A stretch of 33,584 bases of DNA from Solirubrobacterales bacterium (lineage in GTDB: Bacteria; Actinomycetota; Thermoleophilia; Solirubrobacterales; Solirubrobacteraceae): assembly GCA_026392255.1 (NCBI GenBank), contig JAPLCJ010000048.1:1-33584 (forward strand). Reading direction: 5' to 3'. Of the stretch, positions 24,709-32,104 are shown piece after piece. How positions within the stretch are numbered: position 1 is the stretch's first letter; the number at the start of each line of letters is the position of its first letter. The notes beneath the pieces are model-generated. The model saw only the letters and a list, made by a program, of their open reading frames with translations, was not told the origin of the DNA and made no database searches. Both the position numbers and the translations under genes were made by a program.

Positions 24709-26322
24709 ATGAGTGATCCAATCGCCGAACTGAGAGCAACGCTTGCCGAGGCAATCAACGCCGCAGGCGGTGACGCGTCTGTGATGGATCGCGTTGCGCT
24801 CGATCCGCCGAAGGATCTTAAGTTCGGCGACTTGGCAACCAACGCAGCACTTGTCAGTGCCGGTAGCTCTGGGCTGCCACCGCGTGATTTCGCGGCGATT
24901 TTGGGCAAGGAGCTTGAGGCCAAGCTTGGTGATTCTCTTGCGAGCTGGGATGTAGCTGGGCCGGGGTTCTTGAACCTGACGCTCGGGGATGCCTGGTATC
25001 TGAAGGCCGCGGGGTCTGTTGTTGAAGCCGGCGGCCAGTTTGGCTCAGGTGGCAGCCGGGATCTGGAGAAGGTCATTGTGGAATTCGTGTCTGCCAACCC
25101 AACCGGCCCTTTGACCGCGGCTGGTGGCCGCCATGCGGCCTACGGTGACTCGCTTGCGCGGATACTTGAATTCCACGGCAACACTGTTGACCGGGAGTAC
25201 TACATCAACGATGCTGGGGCTCAGATCCAACGTCTCGGACTTTCGATCATCGCTAGGGCCAACGGAACCGAGGTGCCCGAGGACGGCTACTCAGGGGACT
25301 ACATCATTGAGTTGGCATCGCAAATCCCCGGGGCGGCGGACGAGGAGCCGGCTGAGGTAGCCCAAGCGGGTATCAAGATCCTTGTGGCTGGGATTGCATC
25401 CACGCTTGAGCGCTACGGCGTGAGCTTTGATCACTGGTTCTCTGAGGCAACCCTGCATGGACCAGACGGCTCATCCCAAGTCACCAAGACCTGTGATGCC
25501 CTGCAGCGCGGCGGGCACGCCTTCAGCGAAGACGGGGCTCTGTGGCTGAGAACAACTGATCTAGGCGACGACAAGGACCGAGTGCTCGTGCGGTCCGACG
25601 GAGAGCCGACTTATTTCGCAGCTGACATTGCTTACCACGCTGACAAACTTTCACGGGGCGAGCGCCTGATCGATGTCTGGGGTGCTGATCATCATGGCTA
25701 CGTCGCACGGATGACTGCTGCGATCGCCGCACTGGGAGAGGACCCGGCCCGGCTTGAGATGGTGATCATGCAGTTCGTCAACCTCGTCGAAGGTGGCACT
25801 AGGTCGCAGATGAGTAAGCGCCGGGGCGACTTCGTGACCCTGGATGATCTGCTCGACGAGATTGGCGTGGATGCGGCTCGCTGGTTCATGCTCCAGCGCT
25901 CCCACGACACAACGGTGGATCTTGATCTCGACCTCGCCCGTGACAGTAGTGCCGAGAACCCCGTCTATTACGTGCAGTACGCCCACGCGAGAGCGTTTTC
26001 GGTAATCGCCAAAGCCGGAGTTGGCGTACCCGCAATCCCCATGCCTGCCGCTGAGTTGCATGAGTCTGAGAAACAGCTGATCCGCCGTCTGGTGTCCTGG
26101 CCGGCCGAGGTGGCAGAAGCCGCAACGCGCAGAGCTCCCCATCGGATTTGCGCCTATGCGCTGGTTCTCTCGCAGGAGTTCACAGCCTTCTACCGGGACT
26201 GCCGCATCATTGGAGCAACGGACACAGAGCGTGACTTCAGGCTGGTTCTTGCAGCAGCAGCACAGGCTCAGATCGCCACGGCGCTCGGGCTGCTCGGCGT
26301 CTCAGCGCCCAACGAACTCTGA
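24709..26322 (+). CDS. argS: arginyl-tRNA synthetase
   Basis: It charges tRNA-Arg. The 537-residue class I enzyme has the N-terminal Add1 domain (about 1-110), FVSANPTGPL before the ATP site, MSKRRGDFVTLDDLLDEIG as the KMSKS region, YVQYAHARAF, and the DALR anticodon-binding domain at the end. The expected HIGH-type segment after NPTGPL reads TAAGGRHAAYGD, so both motif histidines are absent. The rest is well conserved and full length, so it is probably functional. ATG 24709 lacks a ribosome site. Confidence 0.93.
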   Translation: MSDPIAELRATLAEAINAAGGDASVMDRVALDPPKDLKFGDLATNAALVSAGSSGLPPRDFAAILGKELEAKLGDSLASWDVAGPGFLNLTLGDAWYLKAAGSVVEAGGQFGSGGSRDLEKVIVEFVSANPTGPLTAAGGRHAAYGDSLARILEFHGNTVDREYYINDAGAQIQRLGLSIIARANGTEVPEDGYSGDYIIELASQIPGAADEEPAEVAQAGIKILVAGIASTLERYGVSFDHWFSEATLHGPDGSSQVTKTCDALQRGGHAFSEDGALWLRTTDLGDDKDRVLVRSDGEPTYFAADIAYHADKLSRGERLIDVWGADHHGYVARMTAAIAALGEDPARLEMVIMQFVNLVEGGTRSQMSKRRGDFVTLDDLLDEIGVDAARWFMLQRSHDTTVDLDLDLARDSSAENPVYYVQYAHARAFSVIAKAGVGVPAIPMPAAELHESEKQLIRRLVSWPAEVAEAATRRAPHRICAYALVLSQEFTAFYRDCRIIGATDTERDFRLVLAAAAQAQIATALGLLGVSAPNEL

Positions 26323-26332
26323 CCTTTTAGCC

Positions 26333-26833
26333 TTATGAGTTGCTGTCGGAGCGGAGCGCCTCGTCGACCATTGCGGCATCGGTGCCGCTGATGGGGGCGA
26401 GGGGTGAAGTGCTCTGCCCGTCCTGATCCACCTTGCCCCGGGACCTAACCCAACGAAGCAGGATCATCACTAGTCCCGCGAAGGCAGAGACAATCAGCAA
26501 GGCGGGTACAAGCCAGGCCCAGAGGTCGAAGCCCTCAGCTTTCGGAGTGGCAAGGACTTGGGGGCCATATGAGGCCACAAGGCTGTCCTCTATCTGCTGC
26601 TTGGTTTTCCCTTGCTTAATCAGGGAGAGGATCAGCACTCGTTCCCGCTTGGCGGCTGGGGCCTCGCGAGCGAGGGACAGAGGAACTCCGCAGACGGTGC
26701 ACATCACTTCGTCCTCTACCTCGGCAAGCGTGGGGTGAGGATTGCTGGCAATGGCCTGGGCAGGACCCCCGAGCGTCAGGAGTGCAAGTAGGAGCGCAAT
26801 GCTGATCTGGGGGAGGTGGAGGCGAGTGGTCAC
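26333..26833 (-). CDS. ccmH: cytochrome c maturation protein CcmH
   Basis: CcmH is a thiol-redox partner that keeps apocytochrome haem sites reduced in System II-type maturation. The 166-residue protein has a signal peptide (about 1-29), the CXXC motif MCTVCG (Cys45, Cys48) in a three-helix domain, then SYGPQVLATPKAEGFD and one C-terminal membrane helix (about 108-128). A short polar tail ends in Ser/Asn. Its GTG overlaps the dsbE stop as GTGA. It is separated from ccmE/ccmF by tRNA-Gly and three small genes. The family assignment is strong. Confidence 0.9.
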   Translation of the reverse strand: MTTRLHLPQISIALLLALLTLGGPAQAIASNPHPTLAEVEDEVMCTVCGVPLSLAREAPAAKRERVLILSLIKQGKTKQQIEDSLVASYGPQVLATPKAEGFDLWAWLVPALLIVSAFAGLVMILLRWVRSRGKVDQDGQSTSPLAPISGTDAAMVDEALRSDSNS

Positions 26834-27384
26834 TTCTTCACCTGCGTCAGGAGTGGATCTAGGTTCTTGGCGAGAAACTCGGCGGTGATCCCACCCCGGT
26901 TCAGGGCGACAACACGCCCTTGACGGTTGATGATGAATGTCTCAGGCAGGCCCTTGGTGCCGTAGGCCTTCGCGAAGTTTCCTGTCACATCACGCAGTTG
27001 GGGGTATGTCATTCCCGTCTTACGAGCGAACTCTTTGGCGTCAGGGACAGAGTCGTTCCAGGTGACCCCGATCACGGTCGCCCCTTGCTTGGCGATCTTG
27101 ACCTGAGTGCGCTCCAGTAGGGGTGCCTCCTCGCGGCAGGGTGGGCACCAGGAAGCCCAAAGGTTTAGGACAATGACCTTCCCCTTGTAGTCGGCGAGAG
27201 ACTGGGACGGGCCGGCAAGAGAGGGCAGTTTGTCCGTCCAGCCGGGGGCGATTGGTTTGCTGGCCTTGGCTACCGCTTGGTCCAGCGTTGTGTCATCGCC
27301 GGTCTGCGACACGCCGAAGATGATCAGCGCTACAAAGCCTGTGGCAGCGAGGATGGCGATCAGGGGTAGGGCGATGCGGCGCAC
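26830..27384 (-). CDS. membrane-anchored thioredoxin-like protein (DsbE/ResA type)
   Basis: It reduces cytochrome c thiols outside the membrane, working with CcmH. The 184-residue protein has an uncleaved N-terminal anchor (about 5-25), then a TlpA/ResA fold with WASWCPPC (Cys80, Cys83) and the cis-Pro region KGLPETFIINRQGRVV. The GTG start at 27384 follows TACTCT by 6 nt. Co-transcribed with ccmH. DsbE or ResA are equally suitable names. Confidence 0.88.
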   Translation of the reverse strand: MRRIALPLIAILAATGFVALIIFGVSQTGDDTTLDQAVAKASKPIAPGWTDKLPSLAGPSQSLADYKGKVIVLNLWASWCPPCREEAPLLERTQVKIAKQGATVIGVTWNDSVPDAKEFARKTGMTYPQLRDVTGNFAKAYGTKGLPETFIINRQGRVVALNRGGITAEFLAKNLDPLLTQVKK

Positions 27385-27390
27385 GTGGTC

Positions 27391-27396
27391 AGAGTA
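27391..27396 (-). promoter_or_regulatory. -10 element of the dsbE-like/ccmH pair
   Basis: TACTCT on the minus strand ends 6 nt before the GTG at 27384, with no ribosome site. It matches the -10 of the response regulator gene exactly. Confidence 0.45.
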
Positions 27397-27432
27397 CCCG
27401 TTGACCGCTGGGCGTTAGGCTTAGGACCGCAC

Positions 27433-27503
27433 GCGGGATTAGTTCATTGGTAGAACGCCAGGTTCCCAATCTGGAGAGACGGGTTCGATTCCCGTATCCC
27501 GCT
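27433..27503 (+). tRNA. tRNA-Gly (anticodon CCC)
   Basis: A 71-nt cloverleaf: acceptor GCGGGAT/ATCCCGC, D-arm with GTTCATTGGTAGAAC, anticodon stem CCAGG/TCTGG and loop TTCCCAA with CCC at 27465-27467, and T-arm CGGGT TCGATTC CCGTA. The discriminator is T and no CCA is encoded. It reads GGG. Confidence 0.95.
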
Positions 27504-27510
27504 TCTTGGC

Positions 27511-28149
27511 TTAGAGCGTGCCTGTGGGTACGCGAGGCATTACTTTCAGCCCGTTTGCCTTGGCAATGCGGAGGATCTCTTTGATCAGGTCGTTCTCCGC
27601 AGTGATTGCCTGAGGAGTAAAGGTCGAGCCGGCAAGGTCAACCGTGACTTGCCCGAGCGCCGCTCGGGCGCGGCCGGCTGCGGTCGCCAACTCGGGGAGT
27701 TTGGCTTCAAGGGCGCTAACTTTCAATAGATCGAGGCGGCGGGCAAGAGCTTGGTTTGCAACCCGGGCGTTTTGCAACTGGGCGGGCGACATTTTTCCAC
27801 CAGTTCCAGACTTGGATGGGCTCCAAATAAACCTGTTCCAGATTCCAACTACGACGCCCACGCGGAAAGCTGATTGTGATGTTGGACTAGCGGTCTTGGC
27901 TCGGTCTGCAGCTGCCTTCTTCAGCGCGGCGTAGCGCTGCTTACGAAGGATCTTCTTCTTGGCGTCGAGGAACTGCGTCAGTGACTCAAAGCGGTGCCTT
28001 GCTGCCGCAGAATTACGAGCGTGTTTGGCTGTGTTGGACATCTCAGCGCCTTGGCAGCCGATGCCCGGCGCGAAGAGCAGCACTCCAAGTGCGGCTGCAG
28101 CTACCACGGCTAGCGCGATCAGTCCAGCCGTGTGCTTGCGGTCGCTCAT
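27511..28149 (-). CDS. membrane-anchored coiled-coil protein, unknown function
   Basis: A 212-residue protein that I do not recognise. One hydrophobic segment (about 8-29) is followed by GCQG; it may be an uncleaved anchor or a lipoprotein-like signal. The remainder is rich in Lys, Arg and Ala and largely helical (KKKILRKQRYAALKKAAADRAK, LARRLDLLKVSALEAKLPELATAAGRARAAL). No enzyme motif is visible. Start ATG overlaps the stop of the winged-helix gene (ATGA), so the two form a pair. It ends 8 bp from the tRNA-Gly gene. Confidence 0.75.
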   Translation of the reverse strand: MSDRKHTAGLIALAVVAAAALGVLLFAPGIGCQGAEMSNTAKHARNSAAARHRFESLTQFLDAKKKILRKQRYAALKKAAADRAKTASPTSQSAFRVGVVVGIWNRFIWSPSKSGTGGKMSPAQLQNARVANQALARRLDLLKVSALEAKLPELATAAGRARAALGQVTVDLAGSTFTPQAITAENDLIKEILRIAKANGLKVMPRVPTGTL

Positions 28150-28427
28150 TGGCCTGTCTCCGTGAGAACGGTGAGGATCTCGCCAATAGCGTGGGTGCTG
28201 TCCATTGGGTGCCTCATGGGCAGGCGGCCTTTGACTGAGTAGCTGTTGCGACGGCCTTCTCGGCGACGCTCGACATACCCCTCGGTCACGAGCTCACCGA
28301 CGATTCTCTGGCTGGCTCGTTCTGTAATTCCTACCCGAGTTGCAATTTCGCGTACGCGAACACCCGGGTCCTTAGCTATGCAGACCAGTACATGAGCGTG
28401 GTTGGTCAGGAATGTCCAATAGGCCAT
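28146..28427 (-). CDS. small winged-helix transcriptional regulator
   Basis: A 93-residue protein with a MarR/ArsR-like winged helix: LTNHAHVLVCIAKDPGVRVREIATRVGITERASQRIVGELVTEGYVERRREGRR would span recognition helix and wing (about 7-63; here only key residues matter). The C terminus is short. No ligand or metal-binding Cys pattern is seen. It starts at ATG 28427, 8 nt after TATCCT, and its stop overlaps the following membrane protein, which it probably controls or serves. Confidence 0.85.
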   Translation of the reverse strand: MAYWTFLTNHAHVLVCIAKDPGVRVREIATRVGITERASQRIVGELVTEGYVERRREGRRNSYSVKGRLPMRHPMDSTHAIGEILTVLTETGQ

Positions 28428-28435
28428 GGGCCGAA

Positions 28436-28441
28436 AGGATA
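28436..28441 (-). promoter_or_regulatory. -10 element of the winged-helix gene
   Basis: TATCCT on the minus strand ends 8 nt before the ATG at 28427 with no ribosome site. Confidence 0.45.
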
Positions 28442-28448
28442 AAGGCTT

Positions 28449-28688
28449 CTACCAGGGCTGCCCGTTGCCACAGTGAGGGCAAGGGGTAGCTGCTGCGACT
28501 GGGGCGGTGAAGCTGCTGCCACAGACGCAGCTGTAGAGCGCGTTGTCGTTGGGATGGTCATGGTCACGAGCCCGCATCGCAGCGACATTGCCTTGGATGG
28601 GGTCGGGCAAAACATGGAGTGCTCGGCTGGTGGTCGCTGAGTCCATCAGCCGGGTGGCTGCCATTCGGAATCCATTGCGGTTGGCCAT
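28449..28688 (-). CDS. small zinc-ribbon protein, unknown function
   Basis: A 79-residue protein. The C-terminal half carries CVCG and CPHCG, about 17 residues apart, a likely four-Cys zinc ribbon. The N half (MANRNGFRMAATRLMD) is basic and helical. I choose ATG 28688; an in-frame TTG at 28715 would add nine residues. It lies 21 bp upstream of the winged-helix gene on the same strand. Zinc-binding or nucleic-acid-binding is inference. Confidence 0.65.
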   Translation of the reverse strand: MANRNGFRMAATRLMDSATTSRALHVLPDPIQGNVAAMRARDHDHPNDNALYSCVCGSSFTAPVAAATPCPHCGNGQPW

Positions 28689-28818
28689 ACCTTCGAAACG
28701 CGTCACGATCAACAAAGTTTCGGCAAAGATCTAAGGACTCCTCCTGTGGGTTGCGTGCGCCCGGCTTGAGGGTGGGGCTAGAACAGGGTCGCGAGTCGGG
28801 TACGCTCCATGTCTGAAG

Positions 28819-29229
28819 ATGGATCCGTCCCGGAAGCGAACAACCCGCCTTGTTGTTGCCCTCGTCTGTGCGCTGGGTCTGGCCACTGTGCTCATTTACA
28901 CCAGCTTCAGCGCTGGGAGTGAGGCCAAGACACCCACTGAACTGCTTGCAGGAGCCAAGATCGGCCGTTCGTACCAGTTGACGGGCAAGGTGGTTGACGG
29001 ATCAGTCGTGCGTGAAGGTGGACAGCTACGGTTTAAGGTCCGTGACCGCGTCGGCACTGCGAGCGTTCCAATCATCTACACCGGGCAGGTTCCTGACCCC
29101 TTCCGCGTCGGGCGTGAAGTAATCGTCACTGTCAGGAAGGCCCCCGCGGGCGGGGCCTTCATCGGCGAAAAGGACTCTCTGCAGACCAAGTGCCCGTCGA
29201 AGTTTCGTGCCGCCAAGGCCGGATCCTGA
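28819..29229 (+). CDS. ccmE: cytochrome c maturation haem chaperone CcmE (Cys type)
   Basis: CcmE carries haem covalently and hands it to CcmF. The 136-residue protein has an N-terminal anchor (about 10-30) and an OB-fold barrel (LTGKVVDGSVVREGGQLRFKV, then VPIIYTGQVPDPFRVGREVIVTV). The usual HxxxY haem site is replaced by the Cys type, here CPSKF (Cys125 to Phe129), with Phe where Tyr is expected. The C-terminal tail is short. TACGCT at 28801-28806 precedes ATG by 12 nt. The ccmF start follows after 6 nt. Confidence 0.92.
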   Translation: MDPSRKRTTRLVVALVCALGLATVLIYTSFSAGSEAKTPTELLAGAKIGRSYQLTGKVVDGSVVREGGQLRFKVRDRVGTASVPIIYTGQVPDPFRVGREVIVTVRKAPAGGAFIGEKDSLQTKCPSKFRAAKAGS

Positions 29230-29235
29230 CCTGAC

Positions 29236-29493
29236 ATGGCAACTGTTGGCCGCTCCCTGCTGTTCATTGCGTTCAGCGTTTCACTCTGGGGGCTGATCAC
29301 AACAGTCGCCGGCGCAGTTACAGGGAGGAAGGATCTAGCCGACTCAGGACGGCGCTCGATGCCCGTGCTGATGGCATTGCTCGTCGGCTCGTTTTTACAA
29401 GGCAGCCGCGGCTTGGTCATCGCAGGAGGGGTCGTTGCTGCTCTGGGCAGTGCTTCTGAGTATTTGGTCCACCTTGGCGCTGAGGGTTGTTAG
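29236..29493 (+). pseudogene. ccmF: N-terminal fragment of ccmF, out of frame with the main part
   Basis: ATG 29236, 6 nt after ccmE, begins a frame resembling the first membrane helix of CcmF (ATVGRSLLFIAFSVSLWGL) and the start of the second (RRSMPVLMALLVGSF). After about 29395 this frame loses similarity, while the next frame picks up a typical CcmF sequence. About 25-35 residues expected between the two are not found. The frame then runs on to a chance stop at 29493. Either a real deletion or an assembly or sequencing error split the gene. Confidence 0.65.
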
Positions 29494-31294
29494 AGGGCGA
29501 CTTGCAGAGGTTGTGCCCGTTGCTACGGCAGTCCTGTTTGCCCTCGCGGCTGTCTTTGTCGGCATGACTGTGTTCCTTGCAAACCCTTTTGTCACGCTCG
29601 CCCAGGTACCAGTTGAGGGCACTGGCCTGAACCCACTGCTGCGCCATGCCAGCATGATGATTCACCCTCCAGCTCTGTATTCCGGCTATACGCTCTTCTC
29701 GATCCCATTTGCCTTTGCGATTGGTGCGCTTGTCACGCGCAGGCTCGGCGCTGACTGGCTCCTTGCCACACGGAGGTTCGCGCTAGCGGCCTGGCTTGCG
29801 CTAGGCATCGGCATTCTCCTGGGAGCGCGCTGGTCGTATTTGGAGCTCGGTTGGGGCGGCTACTGGGCCTGGGATGCGGTTGAGAACGCTGCCCTGCTGC
29901 CGTGGCTGTTGGGAACCGCATACCTTCACTCCGCGACAATCCAGGAGAAGCGCGGGATGCTGAAGCTCTGGAATGTCTCCCTCGTGCTTGGCGCTGGAGT
30001 CCTTTCGATCCTCGGGACATTCTTGGTTCGGTCCGGGATCTTGAGCTCAATCCACGCCTTCGTTGAGCCAGGGGCAACACTGCGTTGGACCTTTGTCGCG
30101 CTGATCGTGATTGAGCTTGTGGCCTCTGTCTGGCTTGTTATTTCGCGCAGAGAGCAACTTAAGACCGAACACCGCCTTGATGCGATCATCTCGCGCGAGA
30201 GTTTCTTCCTCGCACAAAACCTAGTCCTGTTAGCTCTTGCCTTTGTCGTGATGTGGGGCACGTTCTTCCCGCTGATCAGCGAAGCTGTCACAGGCACTAA
30301 GTCAAGTGTGGGGCCGCCGTGGTTTGACCAGTACGTTGCCCCGCTGGCACTCGTTTTGGTCGCGCTGATGGGCATTGGCCCACTTGTTGCCTGGAGGCGC
30401 TCGGGACTAGCTGAGCTGGGGAGGTCAATCGCCCGACCTGCCGGCATTGCGATCGCCTTTGGAGTGTTGCTGTACATCCTCAATGCTGATGTTCGGACCG
30501 ATCTCTCCGCGTTGCTGTTGTTCACATTGGCGGCGCTAGTGGGTTGCACGGTTATCCAAGAGTTCGCACGGGGGGTAAGGGCACGGCGTGCAATGGCTGC
30601 TGAGCCAACCGCGAAGGCATTGGCACAGCTGGTCAGGCGTAACCGCAGGCGTTATGGCGGCTACGTGGTCCACTTTGGCTTCGCTGTCTTGCTGTGCGGC
30701 ATCGCGGCGTCCTCCTCATTCCAGCGAGTAACTGAGGTGCCACTGAAGGTCGGGCAGAGCATCCACACGCGTGGCTACACCGTGACCTACAAGCAGCCAA
30801 CAGCATCCGTCAACGCCGAACGCGTCTCACTTGGTGCCGAGCTCCTTGTGACCCACAATGGCAAACCAGATGGCACGTTTGACACATCCAAGAGTTGGTA
30901 CCCGGCTAACCAAACGCCGACTGTCGGCGACGCGTTTGCGGGAGAGACTGAGACGGATGTAGGACTCAGGGCCGGCCCGCTTCGCGACCTGTGGGCGGCG
31001 GTTGAGCCGGACACCTCAACGATCCTTCCGATTGCAGAAAGGCTTGACAAGAAGTTCGGTGACCTCACCCCGATTGCCCGGGCAGTTGGGATCGCGGCAG
31101 TGGCACGCGCTTATCTTCGGAACCCACCTCCTGCGACATTCCGCATTGTGGTTTCGCCAATGGTCACCTGGATCTGGGCCGGAGGAATCATCGTCTTCTT
31201 CGGCGCACTGATTGCCATCTGGCCGCCGGGCGAGCCCGTTCGCCGCAGGCTGCGCATGCCAGTCGGCCGCAAACGCAAGAAGGTGGGCTCATGA
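29435..31294 (+). CDS. ccmF: cytochrome c haem lyase subunit CcmF, main part
   Basis: CcmF is the integral membrane haem lyase that joins haem to apocytochrome c. From TTG 29435 there are 619 residues with more than ten membrane helices, the haem-handling WGGYWAWDAVENAALLPWL signature (near residue 137), HPPALYSGY and a large late outer domain (about 430-575) before the last helix. In the same frame, upstream of the TTG, FYKAAAAWSSQEGSLLLW continues the family pattern back to about 29390, until a stop at 29369. So the TTG is only the first usable start here, not the natural one. Function is doubtful unless the frame is restored. The ccmI-like gene overlaps by ATGA. Confidence 0.88.
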   Translation: MLLWAVLLSIWSTLALRVVRGRLAEVVPVATAVLFALAAVFVGMTVFLANPFVTLAQVPVEGTGLNPLLRHASMMIHPPALYSGYTLFSIPFAFAIGALVTRRLGADWLLATRRFALAAWLALGIGILLGARWSYLELGWGGYWAWDAVENAALLPWLLGTAYLHSATIQEKRGMLKLWNVSLVLGAGVLSILGTFLVRSGILSSIHAFVEPGATLRWTFVALIVIELVASVWLVISRREQLKTEHRLDAIISRESFFLAQNLVLLALAFVVMWGTFFPLISEAVTGTKSSVGPPWFDQYVAPLALVLVALMGIGPLVAWRRSGLAELGRSIARPAGIAIAFGVLLYILNADVRTDLSALLLFTLAALVGCTVIQEFARGVRARRAMAAEPTAKALAQLVRRNRRRYGGYVVHFGFAVLLCGIAASSSFQRVTEVPLKVGQSIHTRGYTVTYKQPTASVNAERVSLGAELLVTHNGKPDGTFDTSKSWYPANQTPTVGDAFAGETETDVGLRAGPLRDLWAAVEPDTSTILPIAERLDKKFGDLTPIARAVGIAAVARAYLRNPPPATFRIVVSPMVTWIWAGGIIVFFGALIAIWPPGEPVRRRLRMPVGRKRKKVGS

Positions 31295-31599
31295 TTGGTC
31301 TTGTCTTCGTGATGTTGGTTCTGCTGGCAGTGGTCACGTTCATCGGAGCGCCTATCTATCGGGACGCTGCCGAAGGCCGCCGCGGGAACAAGGCTGACCT
31401 CCAATCGTCTGAGTTGGACCAGTTGGAGGCGGAGCGCGATGCCAAGCTGCGTGAGATACGGGACGCGGAACTTGACTGGCGGACTGGGAAGTTGAGCGAG
31501 GCTGATTGGCAACAGCTCGACGCCGAGCTGCGTTCAGAAGCTGCGGCGATTCTGCACAGAGTTGAGGCCGAGGGCGTAAAAAAGCCTTCCGAGCAGTAA
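31291..31599 (+). CDS. CcmI-like N-terminal domain protein
   Basis: A 102-residue protein with one N-terminal membrane helix (about 2-20) and a coiled coil (ELDQLEAERDAKLREIRDAE). The segment ELDWRTGKLSEADWQQLDAELRSEAAAIL resembles the RDLEFDRATGKLSEEDY pattern at the start of CcmI/CycH. The TPR part is missing. Overlap with ccmF (ATGA) places it in cytochrome maturation. It may help CcmF or CcmH bind apocytochrome. Confidence 0.75.
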   Translation: MIGLVFVMLVLLAVVTFIGAPIYRDAAEGRRGNKADLQSSELDQLEAERDAKLREIRDAELDWRTGKLSEADWQQLDAELRSEAAAILHRVEAEGVKKPSEQ

Positions 31600-31602
31600 G
31601 CT
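31597..31602 (+). promoter_or_regulatory. -10 element of secG
   Basis: TAAGCT contains the stop codon of the ccmI-like gene and ends 7 nt before the secG ATG. No ribosome site is visible in the gap. Confidence 0.45.
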
Positions 31603-31609
31603 GGCGGCA

Positions 31610-31837
31610 ATGTATTTGATTCTAGGAATCCTTCAAGTCATCGTTTCGATCGTCCTGATCTGCCTGATCCTCATGCACTCGGGCAAGGATGCCGGCATGT
31701 CCGGTGCCTTTGGCGGCAGCGGCGGCGGTGGGCCTTTCGGTGGTGGTTCCCTTGTTGAGCGCAATCTCAACCGCTGGACCGTTGGCTTTGCGGTCGTGTT
31801 CGGACTGAACACGATCCTCATGCTCAAGATCGGCTGA
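31610..31837 (+). CDS. secG: preprotein translocase subunit SecG
   Basis: SecG is the small third subunit of the SecYEG channel. The 75-residue protein has two membrane helices (about 2-22 and 54-73) joined by a Gly/Ser-rich loop (GGSGGGGPFGGGS) with the conserved LMHSGKDAGMSGAFGG before it and ERNLNRWT after. Length is normal. In many Actinobacteria secG follows tpiA or gpmI; here it lies after the ccm genes instead. Confidence 0.92.
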   Translation: MYLILGILQVIVSIVLICLILMHSGKDAGMSGAFGGSGGGGPFGGGSLVERNLNRWTVGFAVVFGLNTILMLKIG

Positions 31838-31851
31838 CACCCCAAACGGCA

Positions 31852-31881
31852 GGAGCCCCGCCGTTAGGCGAGGCTCCGTTT
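31852..31881. terminator. bidirectional intrinsic-like terminator between secG and tRNA-Leu
   Basis: GGAGCC-N2-GCC (31852-31862) pairs with GGC-N2-GGCTCC (31867-31877) around GTTA, followed by GTTTC on the + strand. It converges between secG and the minus-strand tRNA-Leu, so it may serve both. The T-tract is short. Confidence 0.5.
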
Positions 31882-31883
31882 CA

Positions 31884-31967
31884 TGCGCCCGAGAGGAATC
31901 GAACCTCCACGACCTTGCGGTCACAAGGTCCTTAACCTTGCGCGTCTACCAATTCCGCCACAGGCGC
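31884..31967 (-). tRNA. tRNA-Leu (anticodon AAG)
   Basis: An 84-nt class II tRNA: acceptor GCGCCTG/CGGGCGC with discriminator A, D-arm with AATTGGTAGAC, anticodon stem CAAGG/CCTTG and loop TTAAGGA, so the anticodon is AAG (31931-31933 on the + strand as CTT). The long variable arm is GACC-GCAA-GGTC, and the T-loop is TTCGATT. No CCA is encoded. A34 outside tRNA-Arg(ACG) is uncommon in bacteria. Confidence 0.93.
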
Positions 31968-32054
31968 GTGAAGCCGGATTATAGCCCCACGGCCCATTGC
32001 GCGACTGTCCCCGGGGGTCAAGTGGCAGGAGTTGCACCTATCCGTGGCGAAGGC

Positions 32055-32060
32055 TAGGCT
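32055..32060 (+). promoter_or_regulatory. -10 element of lexA
   Basis: TAGGCT lies 4 bp before the LexA box. The predicted start site falls inside the box, giving a leader of about 40 nt with a strong GAGGAGG ribosome site (32094-32100). Confidence 0.5.
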
Positions 32061-32063
32061 GTA

Positions 32064-32077
32064 CGAACATCCGTTCG
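32064..32077. promoter_or_regulatory. LexA (SOS) box
   Basis: CGAACATCCGTTCG is a palindrome of the Gram-positive type (CGAAC-N4-GTTCG). It overlaps the expected transcription start of lexA, as needed for autorepression. Confidence 0.85.
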
Positions 32078-32104
32078 CCATCAATCACGCGCCGAGGAGG
32101 CCAC

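Noticed and set aside
27400-27520. Integration site at tRNA-Gly
   Set aside because: No integrase and no second copy of the tRNA 3' end was seen in the window.
31997-32104. Longer start for LexA
   Set aside because: It would translate the promoter and the LexA box; a GTG with a strong ribosome site begins the conserved N terminus.
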